A stretch of DNA of 64,000 nucleotides, from positions 248,001-312,000 of the forward strand of contig JAEVLN010000010.1 in the NCBI GenBank assembly GCA_018350325.1, in the 5' to 3' direction. This document shows, piece after piece, positions 55,999-64,000 of this stretch (its first letter is position 1; every line of letters begins with the position of its first letter). Both the position numbers and the translations under genes were made by a program. A model generated the notes under the pieces. It made no database searches, was not told the origin of the DNA, and saw nothing but the letters and a program-made list of their open reading frames with translations. The DNA is from Globodera rostochiensis. Taxonomy: Eukaryota; Nematoda; Chromadorea; Rhabditida; Heteroderidae.

Positions 55999-58780
55999 TT
56001 AATATTTTCGTTTATTAAATTTTCTTTTCTCTTTTTGGGGGCCTTCTTCGACGGGCCAAATTTTTGCTGAATTTTTTCCACCGACTTTATTGACCGGTGT
56101 ATTTGCTTCGTTCGCATCAATTTGGCCATCCAAAATAAGTTGCGTTAGTCGCGCCATAAGATCTATTAAATTAAATAATAAAATAAATTAATATAATTAA
56201 AAAATTGTATTCTTTCATTAATAAAATTGCCATTTATTTTGCTGGTCCATGTGCTGTAACAATGGAATCGCGGCAAAGCTTTGTCCCATACGAAAATGAA
56301 ATAGACAAAAAGTGAAGCGCCAAGAACAATGAGTCCGACAAAGGCACTGCTGAACGCCTTCAACAGTGTGACGATGACCACCGAAAAGCAAATAAACATG
56401 AACAGAATGGGGATCAGCAACGGCACGCGGATTGACTAAAAGAATTTTTTTAAGTAAATTAAATCCAAATTGAATGATTTCACAGCTTTAAAGCTTTACC
56501 TCCTACCTATATTGTTTTCATTCGCTGAAACAATTTAATAAATTATTAATGGAAATATATTTGTTAGAAATTAATAATTTACTTATTTAATTCTAATCTT
56601 AGTTAAAATTATAGATTATAGATTATCAACGGCATTTATGCCAAAGTCAATTCTCTAAAAGACTCTGAAACAATTAAATTTAATTAGTTTAATGTCTTTT
56701 TTTGCCTGAGGATGAACGGGCAAATGTCCAAATCGGATGTACAGCAATGCGCACATGGTGAAGCCCCGTTGAAGCCATTGTGCAAAGCCGAGATACTCCA
56801 TCAGCTGTTCCGTGTTGCCGACAAAGGAAAAAATGAACACCAAAAGCACCTCAAAATGAGCCATTTAGTAGTGAATTGTCTAAGTAAAATTTATAAACAT
56901 CATTTTTTAATAAATGTTGAAAACAAAATGCTAAAATTAAAATAAAAGTATTTGCGCATAGTTTTACATGAACAAAAAGTGCGGCCTTCGGACTGTCGTG
57001 TTTTGTGCTAGCAAACGAAATAAACGAAGGCAAATGACGTTCACGAGCAACAGCAAAAAGATATCTGAAAATTTAAAAAATATAAATTTTTAAAATTCAA
57101 AAAAATATTAAAATATTTACCTGCTGGCTGAAAACATTGAGCCGTTCATGGCATTGATCAGTGCCAAATTGATGACAAATGGCATCACAACTTGGAGCCT
57201 TCCGATGGTATTTTGTGCAAAATCCTTGCAAAAAATTTTTTCAAAAAGTTTTATTTTTATTTAAAAATACCACAACAACGGCCGGCGAGTTTTCAATTTG
57301 TGGCACAGTCAGCACAATGAAATAGGACAAATTGATGGTTGCATAAATTGTGGACACACAGCTCATCCCCACCAAAATAGCGAAGGGCATCGTCCTAAAT
57401 TGGGGATGAATCAATTTTAAAATAATTATTATTTAACTTTAAATTTTATATACAAAAATATTTTAAAATAAAGTATAAAAAGTAAAAATAATGAATAAAA
57501 ATTGTGCCTTTTTGGGTCTTTTATCTCTTCGGCACCAAAATTCAACACATCCCATCCGTCGTAACTGAAAAATCCGGCAAAAAAGGCATTCACTAAATTT
57601 CCGGCCGCAAATGTTGAATTGGCAAAAGGGTCTCGTAGGTTTTCGTAAGAGCCTAAATTTTGCAAATAGAATTAAAATAATATATTTAATTTAAATTATT
57701 ATAATTAAATTTGATGAAACATTTACCTTTAAAAATCAAAAAGTAAAAAGCAATGCCAACAATCAGAAGGTTGGCGACTATTTTTGCTAATGAAGTGACC
57801 ATCAAAAATTAGAAGAAAAAAAATGACAAAAAATATAAATTTAATTCTTTGACTATTTTTACTTGGAATCGCGCGACAACTTTTCGAAGTGAGAAAAAAT
57901 TGAGAAAAAGAAGAAGCCAAACGGTGAGAAAGCCGACTAATTTTTTGAAAACGATTTGTTCCAGCGAATCGTCGGGCAGCATTTCCCTAAGCCCAAAGCC
58001 TAAAAATTAAAGAAAATTTTACATTTTTTATTACAAAAACAAAAAACAATAATAACACCTTGCACAATGTATTCGGCAAAAGTGTTCGCCTGAATGGCCA
58101 ACATCATTGGGTAAATGAGCACACATCCAACACTCATAAACATAAAGGCAATTGCATTCCTAAATCATTTATTTATTTATTTTATTTATTTTCTGGAGAC
58201 TAGGGTTGGATAAAACCGGATTATCCGGGACCGTTATCTGGATGTTTTCGGAAATTTTTTGGGTAAAATTATCCGGGTCTTGGACCAACCCCAGCCAAAT
58301 TACCCGGATATCCGGACTGTTTTTGAGCTAACCAATATCCGGGGGGACCCGGATAATATTCGGGTTTGTCCACAACCCTACTGGGGACTATACAAAATAT
58401 GCGCTTTTCTATAATGGGCATAATTAGGTAAATTAAATAAATTAATTTATTTAAGGAATACAAAAATGTGACCATTTTACATGGCAAAGATAAGCGAAAT
58501 CGCCGCCCGATCGGCGAATGCTTGTGCCAAGTTCCACGTAACAATATGCTCCCAGTGTGCTGATCGCTCCGCAAAGAATCCAAACGCACATTGAAAGTCC
58601 GATCAGAAAATGGAACATTTTGTGTAATTTTTTTAAAATTTATTTAAAAACAAAACTCACAGATCCGGTATATTTGACCACTGATTTGGGTGAAATGAAG
58701 ATGCCAGCCCCGACAACATTGCCGACGATAAACGACGTGGCACCCCAACGGCCGATTTGATTCTCCGCCCGGGGCGCCAT
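55999..58780 (-). CDS. SLC7/LAT-type amino-acid transporter (515 aa, 12 exons)
   Basis: Exons (minus): 58661-58780, 58473-58603, 58059-58159, 57863-57999, 57727-57802, 57508-57652, 57271-57394, 57121-57224, 56968-57064, 56706-56849, 56231-56435, 55999-56162; 1548 nt, all in phase. An APC-superfamily plasma-membrane exchanger. Visible: [20 protein letters not shown] with the GxG unwound TM1, [67 protein letters not shown], 12 hydrophobic segments and a basic cytosolic tail. The loop that carries the heavy-chain-bonding Cys in mammalian LATs (after TFAEYIVQG) has no Cys, so heavy-chain coupling may be absent or non-covalent. Introns 1 and 4 appear to end in TG; introns 6, 10 and 11 use GC donors. 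Intron 2 contains a hAT MITE. Confidence 0.88.
58201..58380. mobile_element. 180-bp hAT-type MITE in an SLC7 intron
   Basis: TAGGGTTGGATAAAACCGGA ... GTCCACAACCCTA, flanked by ctggagac (58193-58200) and ctggggac (58381-58388), an 8-bp duplication with one mismatch that fits nTnnnnAn. Same family as 15240-15414. Confidence 0.78.
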
Positions 58781-60179
58781 TTTTATTTTAATTTTTCAAT
58801 TGAATAAATTGAATTATTTTTTTATTGCTTTTCAAACTTTTAGTTCCCATAAAAAATAAGCAAATCTTGACGATTTCGCGAAAACAATTGTATAAAAAAA
58901 AATTGTTTGTTCGTTCAATAAGCGGAAAAATTCGCTAAACAAATATTTGCAAAATGCGATCATATAAATAAATGTAAAACAGGCGCGGAGAGACTGGACG
59001 AAAACTGTCCCGATCAGCAGATCGATATTACCGGAGATGGATTGGATTATAATTTTTGATTAGTTTTTTTATTGTCTTTTTTATTGGCAATTTCCAGGCT
59101 GTTGTTATTACAAAAAAAATCAACAACAACTAAATATATCAGGAAACGTTTTAAAAATTGAGACAAAAAAAAAGAAATAAAATATTTTACGTTCTTAAAT
59201 TGCGTCCGCATTTTTTAACCCCACTTTTGTTAATTTTTTGCTTATCAATCGGACCATTCAATCGCAATTTGTGTGACTTTAATGGCGGAAAACGCTGAAA
59301 AGTAATTAAATTACGGGAAAAAAAAAATTGATTTTAATTATTTAAATTTAAAGAAAACAAATTAATAATAAAAAATAAATTGAAAATAAAACCCAAACAA
59401 CAAAAATTTAAATGTATAATCAAACCGGCCGGATAGATCGGTCGTTTTCCGACTAATTTTTAATGTTTCTTCTGCCAATTAACATGTCCCCGGGGGGGGG
59501 CGGGGGACAGAATGGCTGCTGCTGCATGGAATAATTTTTGGTGACTGATTTTTGAGTGAATGGGCAGCAAAAGACGCAAAGAAAGGAACCATTTTGCTTT
59601 TTACGGAAAAGGAAGAAATAAAAATTATCGCCTTAACCTAATAAAAACTATTTTGTGATTAAAAAAGAAATACAAATTTTCTATTATGGGAGTAAATCGG
59701 TGTCGGATGCCAACCCTAGTTTGAATTTATAATTTGAGTCGATTTATGTAAAAACAGAATGGTCAAAATCGCACACATACAAATGATATCCATTTTGGCC
59801 TTTCCGCAACTTAGGACCGGAGCTCGTTCACTACTGTATATCCTTCAAATTAATTAACTAACTTGCCACAAAATTTCTAGAAAATCATAAATGTTCTTTT
59901 AATTTGTTGAAAGGTATAATTTCTTTCCAGCAGAAGATAATGGACAAAAAAAGGTCGTAGTTTTATGCAAATGAAGTCAAACAAATTTAACCAAAAGCTA
60001 AAGGAGAAATAAAATTTGAAAGCAGTTTTTGAAAACAAAAATATAAAATGAGAATGTCAAAATACTGAGAAAACAAAGATTGAAATTTTGAGAAGAAGAA
60101 AAATAGTGTCAAAAAATCGTTAAAATCGTATAACAAAATGTTCTCAGGTCACCAACATTTCCATTTACTCAATTGTCCC
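58781..60179. other. gene-poor interval between two minus-strand genes
   Basis: AT-rich; the SLC7 promoter region, then no recognised gene. A poly-G tract is at 59490-59506. tatataaata-like words near 58960 are too common to call. Confidence 0.4.
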
Positions 60180-63100
60180 TCAGTGGCGTTCCATCGATCG
60201 CTGATTAAAGCGGCTTTGGTTGCCAATTGGAGGCGCTCGGCCATCGTAACGTTTGTTGTTGGAACGAGATTCGCTGATGTCGGATGAGGAAGAGAACGAG
60301 TCGAACTGCTGTTGTTGCTGATGATGCGGAGGTTGCGCAGGAGGTGGCTGAACGCGATTGATGACATGGCCGACCAACGGCAGCTTCCCTGCAGAATTGG
60401 AAATTTTTTTGAAACACCTAGCGTTTTTCGGAAAGTTTAGGCTCGCCAATGATCTCAAAAGTCCATTAAAAAAAGGCTTACGACAGATTGCTTCAAGGTA
60501 TGTCGGCTCCCGCTGTTGTTGAAAGCCGGCACTTTCACTCGCCATTTGACTGTTGTTTGTTCCGTAGCCACGAGACGATTTTGCACGCGATTTGACGACA
60601 AACTGCCCTGGATTTGCATTAGACGAAGAATGGTTTTGACCTTAAAAGCCGGCATATTCTCTGATCGTTAGGGGAGAGTCCGTTTTTAGAACATAATTCA
60701 CAGAAAGTTACAGTAAAATATTGTAGTCCCATTTCAAAACACTCATCTACCGTAATACTGGTGCCGCTGCTTTTGCTGTTCAATTCTTTGCTGCTCCTGT
60801 AACAACTCAGTCTCTCTTTGTTTCTTCGCAGAGTTGAGAAGGCTCTGCTGCTCCAGGTCGTTCAGATACTGCTCCACCCGGTTGCCCGCTTAAAGGAAGG
60901 AATAAAATTTGTGTTGTGCACAAGAACAAATATTCCAAGCGGAGTAAATGAACATGTTCAATAAAATTCCCTTCCCCTTCCGCTTACGCATTCCGTTTCT
61001 GCTCGGCTTCGGCATAAACCCGATGCCGGCCTCCTCTTCCGTGTACTCCTTCTGATTGTCTTCCCGTGTTTTCTGTTGCACTTCGCACATTTGCTTAATG
61101 CTTGGTCCAAAAATCGGCAATTTGCAAAGTTCCTCAAAGAATTCTGTCACATCCTCAGCCTTAATCACTTTCGGGCCGTTGGAGTCGTCGGCATTCGCAG
61201 CGTCAATGAGCTCCTTTTGCTCTTTGTAGAGACGGAGCGATTCCTTAACACCGATTCAGAACAATTAAATTGAGTTCATTCTCCCAATAACTGACTCGGA
61301 GTCCCTTAAGCTTCTCCAGTTGAAGCTTCCGGACCGATTCCCGATCGCTTTTAGCAACCATTTCTTCCGCCTCCTGGATGGACAACAAAATGTACGCCTC
61401 CATGCTGTCGTTGTACGGCTTCAGTGCCCACGTCTTCAGAAAGGAGCAAAACAAAGCAGCCTGAAATGTTTTTCAAAAGTCGCGTTGAACCATCTGATCG
61501 CTTACGATCTAAGGCCTAATTGAGACCGAAGATCGATCTCTCGATCAACAAATCAAGGCAGTTCGACCGATTCAAATGCTAATTAATGCCTTAGAATAGA
61601 TCTTCTCCCGCTCGTGCAGCATCTGCAGCCGGTACGACTCCAATGTAGTCAAAGTGCCACGCTTATCCGCGAACAGCTTCCGCTTCGCTTCGTCCAGTTG
61701 ATGAGTCACTACCACTTGATCGAAGCGGTAGTGCATGTGCACACTCCAATCGCAGCCGCATACCTTAACAATGAAACGATTCCGTTAGACCGGATTCGTT
61801 CAAAAACTCGCTTTGCATTTGTCCTGTCCATCAAATGCCCAACAATTTTTCAGCGACTCATTGGGCATATTCTCCTCTTTAATGTTTTCCAAGTAACAGT
61901 GCGGGTGGCAGTGTCGTCTGTACAGCTTGATTTCATTGTCAGCAGTCTTTTTCACTTCGGTGCAACGGGCCTTAATGGAATTAATTGTAAAAACAATCTC
62001 ACTGAAAAATGCGATGTTCGATCAAACACTGGAACAACGATTTAAATGCCGACCGCAGTGCAAACGGTGCGCGGGTATTGCAGACGAACGAACTGGACAG
62101 TTTCAAAGATGGGCGCGGTGGTCATCTCCTGTTCCCCTCTGCTGATGGCTTCTTGGTGTTCTTTGATGCGGATGAGGTTGTCCTGTGAAGTGCGCAAATA
62201 TTGACAACAGTTTAAAGCAAAAAAAAAAATTGAGTTTTTCACCTGAATTTTCTGGGAAATGGACGCCAATGGGTAGGTCAAGTCGACGATGGTCCGATGG
62301 GCCTTGTTGAGCGACACGGTTTCCCAGATACGGTGGGGCTCCAACGCGGACACGTTCTTCAACATTCGCTGAAGTTCCTGTTTTGCCTGGCTCCAACTCT
62401 CCGAAAAATTGTCCATCTGTTTCCGGGAGTATTGAACGTTGGCCATTTTGATGAGACACAAATTCTCAAACGCCTCATTGTCCAGACAGTAAATTCTGTC
62501 CCGGTGGAGGGGAATGGACACCTTAATTTGGGGTTGGACGGGGCCAATCTTGGTAGACAAAAAACGATTTATTTTTATAGACTTAAATGTTTAATACATA
62601 TTTAAACAGTAAATCCCCACATTATGCGCATCTTCAATCGGATTCAGAATTGCTTGCAACACTTCCCGCGTTTTTCCTAAAATGATTTTCTTTTTAATGT
62701 CCCATGGCATACGAAACGAACCCATTTTGTAATTGGACCCTCGAGCGTAAGTGCACATAAAAAAAATGTTCTGAAATAAACGGCATTTCCTTCCATCTAC
62801 GGGCCCTTCCATTGCCTTACCTTTGCGGCGTTTTTATGCAAGTACTTGAGAAGTTCATTGATGCAGTATTTGAATGCCAGCCCAGTGCGCGTGCTGTTCG
62901 GCCGCAGAAGGATGCAAATGGCGTGCAGTTCAGGCAATGTGCTGATGAAGCTGAGCGTCTTGTGCAAGTTCAAATTGTCTTCTTTGATTCCGCCCGTGTC
63001 GAGAATGCCCGGCGTATCGATCAGCCGAATTTTGTACCCAGCTGAACGTTTGAATGACTATTCACTTTTCAGGAAAGAAATTTCTCTCCCATCTAATGAC

Positions 63101-64000
63101 TTACCTTTCGAAGGAGTTATGTACGCATTTGGCCATTTGGTCTGCGCTTCGCCAGGCTCAAGGCACTCGTCTTTGCTCTTCTTTCCTATAAACACCTCCG
63201 TCTGCACCAACTTCCCGTCGGCATCGTATTCCTCCGTACAAAACCGGGACGGTATCACCGACTCAATTTTGTCCGCCTGTTCAATTATTTGTTATACAAT
63301 CATGAGTTTTCGATCCATACAAAATTTATAAGATAGTTGTAATTTTTTTTTGAATAAATAATGTTTATAAATATTCGATTTTCGGCGTGCATTTCAGGGT
63401 GGGTTGGCGTAGGGGGCGGAGGTATTAAATGGATCACAAGACAGAATGATGTTTTTCTGTTACATGCTCACCTGAATGGCTTCATCGAAGGTCGGATGCG
63501 TCAGATAATTGACGATTGCATTGATCAGCGTTGATTTGCCCACACCAGTTTCACCCAACAGCAAAATGGTCAAAATGCCCTTACTCTTCAATCTTTCCAA
63601 CTCCTTGTTCAACTGAATTTTGGCAAAGTGTTTGAATTCCATTCCATGAGCGTCCATATCGTTGCAACGAAAAGAGAACTCCTCCACCGGCGTGGCACCA
63701 CAAGCGCAATAGAAATGAGTCATTAGCTCCTGTTTAAAAGTAATTTGAACAATGTGTTAATGTTCATAGGCCATTTGACTTACATTTTCCTCTTTTACGA
63801 AGGCCAACGTTTGGCCACAGTCATCGCAGCCCCACAATAAGTCGTTGTTCTGACATTTACCCCCATAGCCTTCGCAGAGGGGACATGGCAAACTGCATGG
63901 TTCTGTCTTCTTCCGAGGTACTGCTCCAACTTCAGTTCGTTGAGAATTTTCAATCTGTATATAGATCTTCTGCTTTTAAAATTTCCCTAATTTACTCACC
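60180..64000 (-). CDS. large zinc-ribbon/P-loop GTPase, 3' part (888 aa visible, 5' truncated by window)
   Basis: Exons (minus): 63784-63954, 63472-63729, 63105-63276, 62821-63041, 62621-62770, 62243-62548, 62054-62182, 61812-61970, 61590-61763, 61296-61460, 60988-61243, 60751-60888, 60482-60640, 60180-60388; an upstream exon ends at 64000 (gtgagt donor follows). Visible: zinc-ribbon Cys pairs (CPLC, CDDC, CAC, RCNDMD), G1 LLLGETGVGKSTLIN (62nd codon of the second exon on), G3 IDTPGILDTGG, G4-like FFMCTYARGSNY, a second Cys/His cluster (RRHCHPHCYLEN, VCGCDWSVHMHY), long charged helices (EQYLNDLEQQSLLN) and a Gln/Ser-rich tail. It fits an uncharacterised family of large septin/AIG1-like G proteins; function unknown. 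Two introns use GC donors (after 61812 and after 61590). Confidence 0.8.

Overview
The window reads as nuclear DNA of a nematode, most likely a plant-parasitic cyst nematode (Heteroderidae) or close relative. The evidence is intron-rich genes with mostly short AT-rich introns (41 to about 100 nt), nematode-type orthologues (AKT-1, RECQL5/RCQ-5, SLC39A11, annexin, an SLC7 light chain), small secreted proteins without recognisable domains, and many GC-AG introns. The genus is an inference. No bacterial-style operons, rRNA or CRISPR were seen.

Layout. 1-3390: repeat-rich, two weak ORFs and a 26-bp minisatellite. 3391-14932: a 2.7-kb inverted duplication (arms 3391-6083 and 12167-14932) around a 6.1-kb spacer. 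Each arm carries the same two putative small secreted-protein genes. The spacer holds Fic (AMPylase-type) gene fragments, a six-exon 235-residue secreted modular protein and a low-complexity hypothetical gene. 15576-21207: RECQL5-type helicase, 19 exons. 22008-26512: ZIP11 zinc transporter whose first intron contains a 2.7-kb G-run/hairpin minisatellite. 27296-27688: an 82-residue tail-anchored protein. 28495-29539 (minus): secreted or membrane protein. 30124-32076 (minus): annexin. 32633-33467: hAT-like element with perfect 8-bp target duplication. 34136-34436 (minus): small secreted Gly/Trp/Tyr-rich repeat peptide with its own TATA box. 35-39 kb: simple repeats and minisatellites leading into the promoter of akt. 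39336-46874: AKT kinase, 19 exons, with a long low-complexity N-terminal extension. 46.9-55 kb: gene-poor, with fold-back elements, a Fic pseudogene exon, a 130-bp satellite and a secreted protein with KKR-spaced repeats. 55999-58780 (minus): SLC7-type amino-acid transporter, 12 exons. 60180-64000 (minus): 3' part of a large zinc-ribbon/P-loop GTPase, cut by the window edge.

Exon models were built by hand from splice signals, reading phase and family conservation. In the large genes every exon junction keeps phase and total lengths are whole codons. The genes do not form one pathway. The main themes are (a) unusual splicing, with seven GC-AG introns in well-supported genes and three introns that appear to end in TG, (b) secreted small proteins in duplicated or repeat-rich DNA, and (c) heavy activity of hAT-like and fold-back elements and G/C-run minisatellites inside introns of housekeeping genes.
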